The notes: generated from the letters alone by a model not told the origin. DNA of 15,812 bases from DLAJ01 sp023663615 (GCA_023663615.1 JAMPHA010000049.1:1-15812); one strand, 5' to 3'; counted from the first letter of the stretch, positions 1 to 7,870 are shown. Program-made: numbers and translations.

Positions 1-35
1 CGGCATTTGAGGGCATTTTGAGAAAGGGAAATTTT

Positions 36-515
36 ATGATTAGAATACTTTTCGTGTGCCACGGCAACATCTGCCGTTCTCCCATGGCGGAATTCATCCT
101 CAAAAAGAAAGTCGCCGACCTTGGCGTTGCCGACCGGTTCTACATTGCCTCCGCCGCCACGAGCACGGAAGAAATCTGGAACGGAGTCGGCAATCCCGTT
201 TATCCGCCGGCAAAGGCGGAATTGGCGAAGCATGGGATTTCCTGCGAGGGAAAGAGGGCCGTACAGCTTCAAAGATCGGATTACGACGCGTATGACTATC
301 TGATCGGCATGGACGAGCAGAACATTCGCAACATGGAACGCATCACGGGACATAAGGGCGGGAAGATCCGTATGTTGCTTTCCTACTGTGGCAGAAACGA
401 TCCGGTGATCGACCCGTGGTATTCGCGGAAATTCGACGTGGCATATCGCGATGTGAACGAGGGCTGCGACGCGTTTTTGGAGTACCTGCGGCGGGAAGGG
501 ATTCTGCGAGAGTAG
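36..515 (+). CDS. low molecular weight protein-tyrosine-phosphatase
   Basis: Cytosolic phosphatase of the LMW-PTP family, which removes phosphate from tyrosine residues through a phosphocysteine intermediate. The P-loop C-x5-R is visible as C8-HGNIC-R14 followed by S15, immediately after the first beta strand (IRILFV). The general-acid loop is D126-P127-W128-Y. Length is 159 residues, normal for the family. An upstream in-frame TTG at 18 would add six residues, but the AGAAAGGGA ribosome site (21-29) fits the ATG at 36. The gene appears monocistronic, with a 416-bp gap behind it. In Firmicutes such enzymes can act on tyrosine kinases or arginine-phosphorylated proteins; the substrate here cannot be read from the sequence. 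The family call is firm. Confidence 0.95.
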   Translation: MIRILFVCHGNICRSPMAEFILKKKVADLGVADRFYIASAATSTEEIWNGVGNPVYPPAKAELAKHGISCEGKRAVQLQRSDYDAYDYLIGMDEQNIRNMERITGHKGGKIRMLLSYCGRNDPVIDPWYSRKFDVAYRDVNEGCDAFLEYLRREGILRE

Positions 516-931
516 TGGAGTGAACTTATCTGTGAAACCTCATTCATAAATTCCGTCTGCGAACCATCCCATCCATAGCTCGTTCAGGAAACGCGGTCCA
601 CACAAGCCGCTCATTTTCAAAAACAAAACATAAAAAAACAGAAAATTTCCTCAAAAAACGATTGCTTTTTTCTTCCAATGCGCTATCATATAAGATATGA
701 TGATATTGAAAAACACATAATATAGTAACAAAAACCACTTGACGTCATGGGCAATAACGAAAAAAGAAGCCAGCTCCCTATGACGGGCGGCGAGTGTTCT
801 TCATGGGACAAGCGCTTATGAGTGGACAGATTGAAAAATCGGAAAATTTTCAGTCACAGGATTTGTGCTGACGCCAGACTCAAAGGCTTGCGTCAGCATG
901 GGTGATTAGTTTAGCAAAGGAAAATGGGCAT
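516..931. other. gene-free AT-rich gap before degV
   Basis: No convincing gene is seen on either strand over 416 bases. About 600-735 is strongly AT-rich. It contains a 17-bp inverted repeat (ATCATAT-AAG-ATATGAT, 685-701), the palindrome TGACGTCA (740-747), GAAAATTTTC (842-851) and a hairpin at 866-898. Only weak promoter-like hexamers occur (TTGCTT 662-667, then TATCAT 684-689 after 16 bases). The longest minus-strand frame (544-738) starts at GTG without a ribosome site and was not accepted. The likely content is the end of the phosphatase transcript and the regulatory region of degV. Confidence 0.5.
866..898. promoter_or_regulatory. inverted repeat / hairpin upstream of degV
   Basis: Nine-base arms TGCTGACGC (866-874) and GCGTCAGCA (890-898) are perfect complements around a 15-base loop; inside a one-base mismatch, AG and CT add two more pairs. 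It ends 33 bases before the degV start. There is no T-run after it, so an operator or leader hairpin is more likely than a terminator. Its function is not established. Confidence 0.5.
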
Positions 932-1855
932 ATGGAGCAGAAGTTTCAGATTGTGAGTGACAGTTCCTGCGATCTTCCGGCGGAGTTGACGAAGGAGAGG
1001 CAGATAGAGGTAGTACCGTTTTATGTTTCTATGAATGATACGGAATCCATGAAAGAGGGCGTTGACATTTCGATACGGGATTTTTATGAGCTGATGGTGC
1101 AAAATCCCAAGAAGTTTCCGAAGTCCTCCATGCCGTCCGTACAGGATTATGCGGATGTGTTTGAGCGTTATGCGAAGGCGGGAATGCCGGTTGTCTGCAT
1201 TTGCATCACTTCCAAATTCAGCGCGTCGTACCAGTCGGCGACGGTCGCGCGGGCGATGGTGGCGGAAACGTATCCGCAGGCGGAAATCCATGTGATCGAC
1301 TCCGCAGTGGATACGGTATTGCAGGGAATCTATGTGCTGGAAGCGGTCGGCATGCGCGAAGCGGGCTATACGGCGGAGCAGACCGTGAAACAGCTTGCGG
1401 AGATTCAGGGCAGCGGACGTATTTTTTTCACAGTTGGAAATCTGCGCTACTTACAGCATGGCGGGCGCATCGGCAAGCTGACCGGCATGGCGGGCGCGCT
1501 GCTTGATATTAAGCCGCTGATCACACTGAAAGAGGGCGAGATTTTTCCGTCGGGCATCTGCCGCGGCAGGGAGAAATCCAAGGCAATCTGTAGAAAACTT
1601 CTGCTGCAATATATGAAAGAAGTCTGCCGTGACAGTAAGGAGTTGAGCATCTGCATCGGTTACGGCTATGACCGTGAGGAAGCGGAGGCATTTCAACGCG
1701 AGACCGTCTCTTTCCTAAAGGAAAACGGTTATGCGGTGTCAAAAGAGGACCTGCCGCTTTATCAGATCGGTGCGACGATCGGGGTGCATACGGGACCGTA
1801 CCCGCTCGGATTTGGCGTGCTGCGCAGGCATAAGGGATCGACGGGCGTTTCGTAA
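932..1855 (+). CDS. DegV family fatty-acid-binding protein
   Basis: DegV proteins bind a fatty acid. In Firmicutes the FakB members present the acyl group to the FakA kinase, so that exogenous fatty acids enter phospholipid synthesis. Family marks are VSDSSCDLP (residues 8-16), the SxPS ligand loop SSMPSVQDY, ITSKFSASYQSA, RIGKLTGMAGALLDIKP in the middle, and the C-terminal IGVHTGPYPLGFGV. Length is 307 residues, slightly above the usual 280-290. The open frame begins at GTG 902, but an AAAGG site (916-920) and DegV alignment favour ATG 932. A DUF3783 gene follows after 106 bases, probably in the same transcript. No fakA homologue is in the window. The specific ligand is unknown. Confidence 0.93.
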   Translation: MEQKFQIVSDSSCDLPAELTKERQIEVVPFYVSMNDTESMKEGVDISIRDFYELMVQNPKKFPKSSMPSVQDYADVFERYAKAGMPVVCICITSKFSASYQSATVARAMVAETYPQAEIHVIDSAVDTVLQGIYVLEAVGMREAGYTAEQTVKQLAEIQGSGRIFFTVGNLRYLQHGGRIGKLTGMAGALLDIKPLITLKEGEIFPSGICRGREKSKAICRKLLLQYMKEVCRDSKELSICIGYGYDREEAEAFQRETVSFLKENGYAVSKEDLPLYQIGATIGVHTGPYPLGFGVLRRHKGSTGVS

Positions 1856-1961
1856 GTGCAGGGAGATGAAACGGTACAAATGCAGGAGGCCGTGGTGGTG
1901 CGGGGCGCGATGGAGACATGTCAGGACTGTCGGCACCCGCTGTATGAGGAAAGGAGCACGG

Positions 1962-2339
1962 ATGGAAAAAGTCCTTCTTTTTCGGACTGGGGACAAGGAG
2001 ACTGCGGTGATCGCCGATATGCTTGCCGCAATGAAGGTCAGATGTGAGAGAGTTCCGGAGAGTGCATTTCATCAGACGATCGGAGCGCTGGCGGCTGGAA
2101 AGACTGCGCTGATCAAGTCGGGTGCACTTGCCGAAAAGACAGCGCAGGGGCAAAGTCTGATGCTGTTCTGCGATGTGAGCGAAAAACATTTTAACCGCGC
2201 GCTTGCGTTTATGCGCGGCCGGGCGGTCAAAGTTGATTATAAAGCGGTGCTGACGCCGACCAATCAAGGCTGGAACGTCCTGCGCCTTTATGCGGAGCTG
2301 GCGCGGGAAAAAGCAGAATATGAACGAATGAAGGGATGA
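1962..2339 (+). CDS. DUF3783 domain-containing protein
   Basis: Small cytosolic protein of 125 residues. The C-terminal half carries the pattern I associate with DUF3783: a strand 'LMLFCDVSE' followed by a helix and then YKAVLTPTNQGW plus an acidic helix. The N-terminal half (MEKVLLFRTGDKETAVIADM) looks like a small alpha/beta fold with a helix that could read a phosphate or nucleotide, but no catalytic motif is visible. The open frame extends upstream into degV; the AAAGGAG site at 1950-1956, five bases before ATG 1962, sets the start. The stop codon lies inside the terminator stem. No function is known for the family; co-transcription with degV is an inference from spacing. Confidence 0.8.
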   Translation: MEKVLLFRTGDKETAVIADMLAAMKVRCERVPESAFHQTIGALAAGKTALIKSGALAEKTAQGQSLMLFCDVSEKHFNRALAFMRGRAVKVDYKAVLTPTNQGWNVLRLYAELAREKAEYERMKG

Positions 2340-2358
2340 CGCGGTCATCCCTTTGTGT
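2331..2358 (+). terminator. intrinsic terminator of the degV-DUF3783 unit
   Basis: Ten-base perfect arms AAGGGATGAC (2331-2340) and GTCATCCCTT (2344-2353) close on a three-base loop and are followed by TGTGTT. The stem includes the DUF3783 stop codon. The short, interrupted T-tract makes it a moderate terminator. Confidence 0.65.
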
Positions 2359-2364
2359 TATACT
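2336..2364 (+). promoter_or_regulatory. possible extended -10 promoter for the aldo/keto reductase
   Basis: TGT-TATACT (2356-2364) is a near-consensus extended -10. Seventeen bases upstream of the hexamer is ATGACG (2336-2341), four of six matches to TTGACA. The -35 lies inside the preceding terminator stem, so the two signals overlap. Expected transcription start is near 2371, about 107 bases ahead of the gene. Confidence 0.42.
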
Positions 2365-2400
2365 GAAAACAGTAAAAAACGAAGAAAAATAAATTTTTCA

Positions 2401-2420
2401 AAAACGAACTTGTTCGTTTT
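2401..2420. promoter_or_regulatory. 20-bp perfect palindrome, operator-like
   Basis: AAAACGAAC (2401-2409) and GTTCGTTTT (2412-2420) are perfect inverted nine-base arms around TT. It lies about 30 bases after the predicted transcription start of the reductase gene and about 58 bases before its start codon. It resembles a Gram-positive LexA box but has two bases rather than four between GAAC and GTTC. The binding protein is unknown. Confidence 0.5.
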
Positions 2421-2477
2421 GCGAACTTTGCGTCTGCGGCACAAACTTGCAGGTCCACAGGAAAGGTGAGGTTATTG

Positions 2478-3620
2478 ATGATGGAAAAAAGAACATGGCA
2501 AAACAGCAGTATGGAAACGGAGACGTCGCTGCTCGGATTCGGATGTATGCGTTTCCCGACGCTGGAAAACGGGCAGATTGACGAAAAGAGAACGGAGCGC
2601 ATGCTGGATGAGGCGATGGCGGCGGGCGTGAATTATTACGATACGGCGTACCCCTATCATGGCGGGGAGAGCGAGCGCGTGGTCGGGCGTCTCATGAAGA
2701 AGTATGACCGCAGTTCCTTTTACTTGGCGACAAAGCTTCCGGTCTGGCTCGTCAAGACCAAAGAGGATGTGACGCGTTATTTTGAGGAACAGCTTGCGAA
2801 GCTTCAGACGGATTATGTAGATTTTTATTTATTGCACGCGCTTGGCAAAGACCGCTGGGAGGATGTAAAAAGGATCGGCATGCTCGATGTGCTGGAAGCG
2901 TTTCAAAAACAGGGGCGCATTAAGCGGCTTGGTTTTTCCTTTCATGACGACTATGCGTGTTTTGAGGAAATTCTGCGTTATCGGAAATGGGATTTCTGCC
3001 AGATCCAATACAATTACATGGATACGGAGGAACAGGCGGGCGACCGCGGTTATGCGCTGACGGAAGAGCTGGGCGTGCCGCTTGTCATCATGGAGCCGGT
3101 AAAGGGCGGCTCGCTTGCAAAACTGCCCGAGGAGGTGGAGCAAACGTACCGGGCGTTAAAGCCGGAGGCATCAACGGCGTCGTTTGCGCTGCGCTGGGTC
3201 GGAACGCATCCGAATGTGAAAGTGGTTTTGAGCGGCATGTCTTTGGAAGAACAGGTGCGGGACAATTTACATACCTTTACCAATTTTGAACCGTTATCCG
3301 AAAAAGAGCAGGAGTGCATCCGTGAAGCGGTGAAAACGCTGCATGCGCGCGTGCAGAACGGCTGTACGGGATGCCGCTATTGTATGCCGTGCCCGTTCGG
3401 CGTGAACATCCCTAGGACCTTTCAGCTGTGGAATACGTATCACATGTACCAGAATTATTGGGCGGTCAACTGGAACTGGGAGGACATGAAAGCGGAAGAA
3501 AAGCCGGAAGCATGTAAAAAGTGCGGGAAATGCGAACAGGCATGTCCGCAGAAACTTTCGATCCGCGACGATCTTGCGCGGGCGCAGGCGGATCTGGACA
3601 ACCCGCAGTGGAAACCGTAA
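2478..3620 (+). CDS. aldo/keto reductase with C-terminal 4Fe-4S ferredoxin-like domain
   Basis: Predicted oxidoreductase of the COG1453 type. The barrel carries the full AKR tetrad: D55 and Y60 in YDTAYPYHGG, K86 in LATKLP, and H120 in FYLLHAL. The C-terminal part has two cysteine clusters: C296-x2-C299-x2-C302-x2-C305-P and C346-x2-C349-x2-C352-x3-C356-P. These are predicted to hold iron-sulfur clusters and to pass electrons to or from the barrel. Length is 380 residues. The frame opens at GTG 2466, but the GGTGAGG site (2465-2471) points to ATG 2478 (or ATG 2481). A 76-bp gap separates it from the AraC-type regulator, so it may belong to the same sugar-related block. The substrate is unknown; the family assignment is firm. 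Confidence 0.93.
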   Translation: MMEKRTWQNSSMETETSLLGFGCMRFPTLENGQIDEKRTERMLDEAMAAGVNYYDTAYPYHGGESERVVGRLMKKYDRSSFYLATKLPVWLVKTKEDVTRYFEEQLAKLQTDYVDFYLLHALGKDRWEDVKRIGMLDVLEAFQKQGRIKRLGFSFHDDYACFEEILRYRKWDFCQIQYNYMDTEEQAGDRGYALTEELGVPLVIMEPVKGGSLAKLPEEVEQTYRALKPEASTASFALRWVGTHPNVKVVLSGMSLEEQVRDNLHTFTNFEPLSEKEQECIREAVKTLHARVQNGCTGCRYCMPCPFGVNIPRTFQLWNTYHMYQNYWAVNWNWEDMKAEEKPEACKKCGKCEQACPQKLSIRDDLARAQADLDNPQWKP

Positions 3621-3696
3621 CCGAAGCAGGATCGCAGGAAGAAGCCGCAGACAAACCGCAATTGGAAATAAGAAACCGTAACCGGAGTAACTGGCA

Positions 3697-4635
3697 ATGG
3701 AAAAAGCATACAAGCTGGAATTTCAAAACGAGATGACGGGCGGACTGTACCTGATCTGCTGCGGCTGTTCGCAGACGGAACCGCTGCACAGCTTCGGTCC
3801 CGCGCTGAAGCCGCATCATCTGATCCATTATGTCCTGCGCGGGCGGGGCAGATTTGTGATGGACGGAAAAGAATATCCGCTCGAAGCGGGGGCAGGCTTT
3901 TATATAGAGCCGGGAGAACTCGCTTTTTATCAGGCGGATGAGACGGAGCCGTGGACCTATGTGTGGATTGGTTTTTCGGGGACGCGCGTGAACGATTATA
4001 TGCGCAGTATGGGGCTGTCCAAAGAGCATCCGGTGTTTGCGTCCGATGCGTCCGGAGAATTGTATCAGACGGTAAAAGACATGATGGAGCATAATACCTG
4101 CGGATTTTCCAACGCGCTGCGCCGCGACGGTCTGCTTGGCATTTTTCTTTCCATCATCGCGCGGACGGCATCTTTGCAGGAAGCGGGGGAGAGCGGGCGC
4201 GCCAACGATTATGTCAGCAGAGCCGTTGATTTTATCAGGAGCAACTACTGTAATCCGATCCGGGTGACGGACGTGGCGGATTATGTCTGTGTGCATCGGA
4301 GTTACCTTTATACCTTGTTTGAAAATCATATCGGGATGCCGCCGCAGCGGTTCCTGACGTCGTTCCGCATTGCGAAGGCGGTCGAGCTGTTACAGATGAC
4401 GGAACTGCCGATCGAAAGCATCGCGATCTCGGTCGGTTATACGGATCCGCTCGTTTTTACAAAGGCATTTCGGCAGACGAAAGGCGTTTCGCCCTCCCGT
4501 TACCGAAAAGAGTATTTGCAGAGCGGCATGCGCCGCCGTCGGAGCGACTTGGAGCAGATCGAGGCATTCTTAAATGAACGCGGCGTCGGCAGTGCGGAGG
4601 CGAATGGCGCCCGCAAGATAAATCCAACATTTTGA
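3697..4635 (+). CDS. AraC family transcriptional regulator (cupin sensor), probable galactose regulator
   Basis: Two-domain sugar-type AraC regulator of 312 residues. The N-terminal cupin, roughly residues 25-110, has HHLIHYVLRGRGRF, the GAGFYIEPGELAFYQADE turn and WTYVWIGFSG, features typical of MsmR/RafR-like sensors. The C-terminal double helix-turn-helix, roughly 178-275, runs from AVDFIRSNY through HRSYLYTLF to SVGYTDPLVFTKAFR and GVSPSRYRKEY. GGAG at 3684-3687 precedes the ATG. It lies directly before galK and galT on the same strand, so it probably activates them in response to galactose or a galactoside; that link is inference. A 13-base direct repeat, GAAACCGTAACCG at 3611-3623 and 3672-3684, flanks the gap before it and could take part in autoregulation. 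Confidence 0.92.
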   Translation: MEKAYKLEFQNEMTGGLYLICCGCSQTEPLHSFGPALKPHHLIHYVLRGRGRFVMDGKEYPLEAGAGFYIEPGELAFYQADETEPWTYVWIGFSGTRVNDYMRSMGLSKEHPVFASDASGELYQTVKDMMEHNTCGFSNALRRDGLLGIFLSIIARTASLQEAGESGRANDYVSRAVDFIRSNYCNPIRVTDVADYVCVHRSYLYTLFENHIGMPPQRFLTSFRIAKAVELLQMTELPIESIAISVGYTDPLVFTKAFRQTKGVSPSRYRKEYLQSGMRRRRSDLEQIEAFLNERGVGSAEANGARKINPTF

Positions 4636-4665
4636 CAGGTTTTTATAACAAGAAAGACTATGTAG

Positions 4666-4737
4666 CAACCGTAAAAACCGGATATAATAAACTTGTGCAA
4701 TGCGTGTCGATTCACAAGAACCGGTGCATAATATCAT
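4666..4737 (+). promoter_or_regulatory. galK promoter region with operator-like repeats
   Basis: A perfect TATAAT lies at 4683-4688 with no recognisable -35 at 16-18 bases, as expected for an activator-dependent promoter. Where the -35 should be sits CAACCGTAAAAACCGG (4666-4681), which resembles the repeat in front of the AraC-type gene (AAACCGTAACCGGAG). Just after the expected start is CTTGTG (4692-4697) with inverse CACAAG (4713-4718), followed by a second AACCGG (4719-4724) before CATAATA. TTGACA at 4632-4637 has no -10 partner. Confidence 0.5.
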
Positions 4738-4772
4738 AAATAAAGAAACAGGAATAAGCATAAAAAGAATCG

Positions 4773-4805
4773 GAGAACCAAAATAACCAGAGAACCAAAA
4801 TAACC
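4773..4805 (+). repeat. tandem 16-bp direct repeat in the galK leader
   Basis: GAGAACCAAAATAACC occurs at 4773-4788 and again at 4790-4805, identical, with a period of 17 bases. It ends seven bases before the galK ribosome site, inside the untranslated leader. It may be a slippage duplication or a protein/RNA recognition element. Confidence 0.85.
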
Positions 4806-4827
4806 GAAGCAAGGAGAGGAAAAGGGT

Positions 4828-6006
4828 ATGGGTGAAACAGAAATCAAAAACATGTTGCTTGACAAATTTGCGGAATTGTTCGGGGATACCGACGGCGTAA
4901 ACGTATATTTTGCGCCGGGGCGTGTGAATCTGATCGGAGAGCATACCGATTACAACGGCGGTCATGTGTTCCCCTGCGCGCTGACGATCGGAACGTATGC
5001 GGCGGCAAGAAAGCGGACGGATAAAAAGCTGCGGCTTTACTCGATGAATTTTGAACAGATCGGCGTGATGGAATCCGGGGTTGAGGGATTCGCGGCAACG
5101 AAAGAAGCAGGATGGACAAACTATCCCAAGGGCGTGATGTGGGCGTTTTCCCTGCGCGGCATGCAGATGGAGAGCGGACTGGACATGGTTCTTTACGGCA
5201 ATATTCCGAACGGATCCGGCTTATCCTCCTCCGCATCCTTAGAGGTGCTGACGGGCTATATCCTGCGCGATCTGTACGGGTTCTCCGTGACGAACGTGGA
5301 ACTTGCGCAGATCGGACAGTATTCCGAGAACAATTTTAACGGCTGCAACTGCGGCATTATGGATCAGTTTGCTTCGGCAATGGGCAAAAAAGATCATGCG
5401 ATCTTTCTGGATACGGCGGATTTATCCTATGAATATGCGCCGCTTGCGCTCGACGGCGTCAAAATTGTCGTGACAAATTCCAAGGTGAAGCACAGCCTTG
5501 TGGATTCAAAATATAACGAGCGCCGCAGCGAATGCGAGAAGGCGCTGGAAGAGCTTCAGACCGTCGTAAAGATAAACGGACTCGGCGACTTGAGCGAGGA
5601 GCAGTTTGAGGCGAATCAGAATGTCATTGCGGATGAGGTGCGCAGAAAACGCGCGAAGCATGCCGTATATGAAAATCAGAGAACGCTCCGCGCCGTGGAA
5701 GCGTTAAAAAAGAACGACCTGACCTTGTTCGGTAAGCTGATGAACGAATCCCATGTGTCGCTCAGGGATGATTATGAAGTGTCCTGTGAGGAGATCGACG
5801 TGCTTGTGGAGGAAGCGTGGAAAGTGGACGGCGTGATCGGTTCGCGCATCACGGGCGGCGGCTTCGGCGGCTGTACGGTCAGCCTTGTAAAGGACGAGGC
5901 GATTCCGGCGTTTCAGGAGAAGGTCGGCGCGGCGTATGAAAAGCGTTTCGGGATTCAGGCGGATTTTTATGTCGTGGAGGCAGGCGACGGACCGAGGACG
6001 CTGTAA
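4828..6006 (+). CDS. galK: galactokinase
   Basis: First enzyme of the Leloir pathway: phosphorylates alpha-D-galactose at C1 with ATP in the cytosol. A GHMP kinase of 392 residues, normal length. The galactokinase signature PGRVNLIGEHTDYNGG is at residues 30-45, with E38, H39 and D41 for sugar binding. The GHMP phosphate loop NIPNGSGLSSSA is at 125-136. The catalytic base is D179 in GIMDQFASAMG, and the C-terminal GHMP motif RITGGGFGGCTVSL is present. AGGAGAGG (4812-4819) lies eight bases before the ATG. galT follows after 125 bases and the AraC-type regulator precedes it, so this is a galactose operon. No galE or mutarotase gene is in the window. Confidence 0.97.
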   Translation: MGETEIKNMLLDKFAELFGDTDGVNVYFAPGRVNLIGEHTDYNGGHVFPCALTIGTYAAARKRTDKKLRLYSMNFEQIGVMESGVEGFAATKEAGWTNYPKGVMWAFSLRGMQMESGLDMVLYGNIPNGSGLSSSASLEVLTGYILRDLYGFSVTNVELAQIGQYSENNFNGCNCGIMDQFASAMGKKDHAIFLDTADLSYEYAPLALDGVKIVVTNSKVKHSLVDSKYNERRSECEKALEELQTVVKINGLGDLSEEQFEANQNVIADEVRRKRAKHAVYENQRTLRAVEALKKNDLTLFGKLMNESHVSLRDDYEVSCEEIDVLVEEAWKVDGVIGSRITGGGFGGCTVSLVKDEAIPAFQEKVGAAYEKRFGIQADFYVVEAGDGPRTL

Positions 6007-6131
6007 AGGCATCAGAATGGAACATCCAAACAGCTTTCCAGACAGCTTTGCTATGGCACTCGGCAAACAGCATGGGATCTGTGCTGGAGCTTAGATTGGA
6101 TGATTAGTGGAAGAAAAGGGGGAACATCATC

Positions 6132-7634
6132 ATGTCGGTGGAAACAAACATCAGAAAATTGGTCGCATACGGATTGCAGACGGGACTGATCGAACAGGAG
6201 GACGCGGTCTATACGACGAATCGCCTTTTGGAACTGCTGGAACTGGACGGACTGGACGATTGTGACGAGGAGATCACGATGTCCGTGGACGAGTTGGAGA
6301 CGGTATTAAACGAACTGCTGGATGATGCGCATGAGCGCGGCGTCCTAAAAGAAAACAGTATTGTCTACCGTGATCTGTTTGACACCAAACTGATGGGCAC
6401 GTTGGTGCCGAGACCGTCCGAGGTCATCCGGCGTTTTGAGGCGCTAAAAAAAGAAAGCGCGAAGGCGGCGACGGATTATTTTTACAAATTGAGCCAGGAT
6501 TCCGATTATATCCGGCGTTACCGCATCCAAAAGGACAGAAAATGGATCGCGCCGACCGAATATGGCGATCTGGATATTACGATCAATCTCTCCAAACCGG
6601 AGAAAGACCCGAAAGCGATCGCGGCGGCGAAGCTCGCGAAGCAGGGCGGGTATCCGAAATGTCTGCTCTGCGTGGAAAACGAGGGATATGCGGGACGCGT
6701 CAATCATCCGGCGCGCCAGAATCACCGCATCATTCCCGTGACGATCAACGGCAGCAGATGGGGCTTTCAGTATTCGCCCTATGTGTATTATAACGAGCAC
6801 TGTATCGTGTTTAATTCCCAGCATGTGCCGATGAAGATCGAGCACGCGACATTCTGCAAGATGTTTGATTTTGTAAAACAGTTCCCGCATTATATCGTCG
6901 GCTCCAATGCCGATCTGCCGATCGTCGGCGGTTCTATTTTAAGCCACGATCATTTTCAGGGCGGCAATTATGATTTTGCCATGGCGAAAGCGCCGATCGA
7001 GCGCAGCTTTACCGTCAAGGGTTTTGAGGACGTCGAGGCGGGGATCGTCAAATGGCCGATGTCCGTGATCCGGATCAAGAGCGCTGACAGCGACCGGCTG
7101 ATCGCGCTTGCCGACCACGTGCTGGAGGTTTGGCGCGGCTATACGGATGAATCCGTGTTTATTTATGCTGAGACCGACGGGGAGCCGCATAACACGATCA
7201 CGCCGATCGCACGGTGCCGCGGCGGGATCTACGAGCTGGATCTGGTTCTGCGCAACAATATCACGACCGAGGAGCATCCGCTCGGCGTTTATCACCCGCA
7301 CGCGGAGCTGCATCACATCAAAAAAGAAAATATCGGTCTGATCGAAGTCATGGGACTTGCGATCCTGCCGTCCCGTCTGGTATCCGAATTGGAGCAGCTT
7401 TCTGACGCGATTGTCAATAAAAAAGATCTTCGCGCAAATGAAGCGATCGAGAAGCATGCGGACTGGGTGGAGGAATTTTTGCCAAAATATGACGAGATAA
7501 ATGACACAAATGTCATGAAGATCCTTCAGGATGAGATCGGACTTGTATTTTCTAAGGTATTGGAGCACGCGGGCGTATATAAGCGGGACGCGGAAGGACA
7601 GGCGGCGTTCGACCGGTTTATTGCGGCGCTGTAA
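6132..7634 (+). CDS. galT: UDP-glucose--hexose-1-phosphate uridylyltransferase, class II
   Basis: Second Leloir step: exchanges galactose-1-phosphate with UDP-glucose to give glucose-1-phosphate and UDP-galactose. At 500 residues it matches the Firmicutes class II enzyme, not the roughly 350-residue class I enzyme of enterics. Marks are the acidic helical N-terminus (TNRLLELLELDG), NLSKPEKDPKAIAAAK, YPKCLLCVENEGYAGR, HPARQNHRIIPVTING, and the histidine motif SHDHFQGG with H272 and H274 near the expected active site. AAAGGGGG (6115-6122) is nine bases before the ATG. The 125-bp gap from galK holds only a short repeat of CAGCTTT, and transcription probably continues from galK. A strong terminator follows. 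Confidence 0.97.
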   Translation: MSVETNIRKLVAYGLQTGLIEQEDAVYTTNRLLELLELDGLDDCDEEITMSVDELETVLNELLDDAHERGVLKENSIVYRDLFDTKLMGTLVPRPSEVIRRFEALKKESAKAATDYFYKLSQDSDYIRRYRIQKDRKWIAPTEYGDLDITINLSKPEKDPKAIAAAKLAKQGGYPKCLLCVENEGYAGRVNHPARQNHRIIPVTINGSRWGFQYSPYVYYNEHCIVFNSQHVPMKIEHATFCKMFDFVKQFPHYIVGSNADLPIVGGSILSHDHFQGGNYDFAMAKAPIERSFTVKGFEDVEAGIVKWPMSVIRIKSADSDRLIALADHVLEVWRGYTDESVFIYAETDGEPHNTITPIARCRGGIYELDLVLRNNITTEEHPLGVYHPHAELHHIKKENIGLIEVMGLAILPSRLVSELEQLSDAIVNKKDLRANEAIEKHADWVEEFLPKYDEINDTNVMKILQDEIGLVFSKVLEHAGVYKRDAEGQAAFDRFIAAL

Positions 7635-7744
7635 AGGGCGGCGGTTGTCTGCATTTGAATATGGAAGATACGAAAAGGAGATACCTTTTGCCTGCGAAAG
7701 GTCCGGCCGTGCAAATATTTTTTTCAAAAAGAAAGAAAGCCCAT

Positions 7745-7792
7745 AAAAAAGGAGTCCCCTGCGCGTATCTTAGGTAGGCGCAGGGGATTTTT
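7745..7792 (+). terminator. strong intrinsic terminator of the gal operon
   Basis: TCCCCTGCGC (7755-7764) pairs perfectly with GCGCAGGGGA (7778-7787). The 13-base interval can fold further, with C7769-G7773 closing a TTA loop. An A-run (7745-7750) precedes the stem and TTTTT (7788-7792) follows, so it can work in both directions. Confidence 0.88.
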
Positions 7793-7795
7793 GCC

Positions 7796-7870
7796 ATGCC
7801 CCGGCCGGCGTGCACGAAGGAAGCGGAGGGAGCAGATGCCCCGGTTGGCGTGCATATAAGGAAGCGAAAG
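7796..7870 (+). repeat. imperfect 40-bp-period direct duplication
   Basis: ATGCCCCGG-CC-GGCGTGCA then AAGGAAGCG (from 7796) recurs from 7836 as ATGCCCCGG-TT-GGCGTGCA then AAGGAAGCG, with a few substitutions and one extra base. It lies between the gal terminator and the lipoprotein gene. No open frame uses both copies convincingly; its role is unknown. Confidence 0.7.

Noticed and set aside
544..738. 64-residue minus-strand frame in the first gap
   Set aside because: Starts at GTG without a ribosome site, composition follows AT-rich DNA, no recognisable motif.
1866..1961. Upstream in-frame extension of the DUF3783 gene (Arg/Trp/Cys-rich)
   Set aside because: Composition unlike a real protein start; the strong AAAGGAG site points to ATG 1962.
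2401..2420. LexA/SOS box
   Set aside because: GAAC and GTTC are separated by two bases; the Gram-positive LexA site needs four.
3466..4329. 287-residue minus-strand frame
   Set aside because: Shadow of the reductase and AraC-type genes, both strongly supported on the plus strand.
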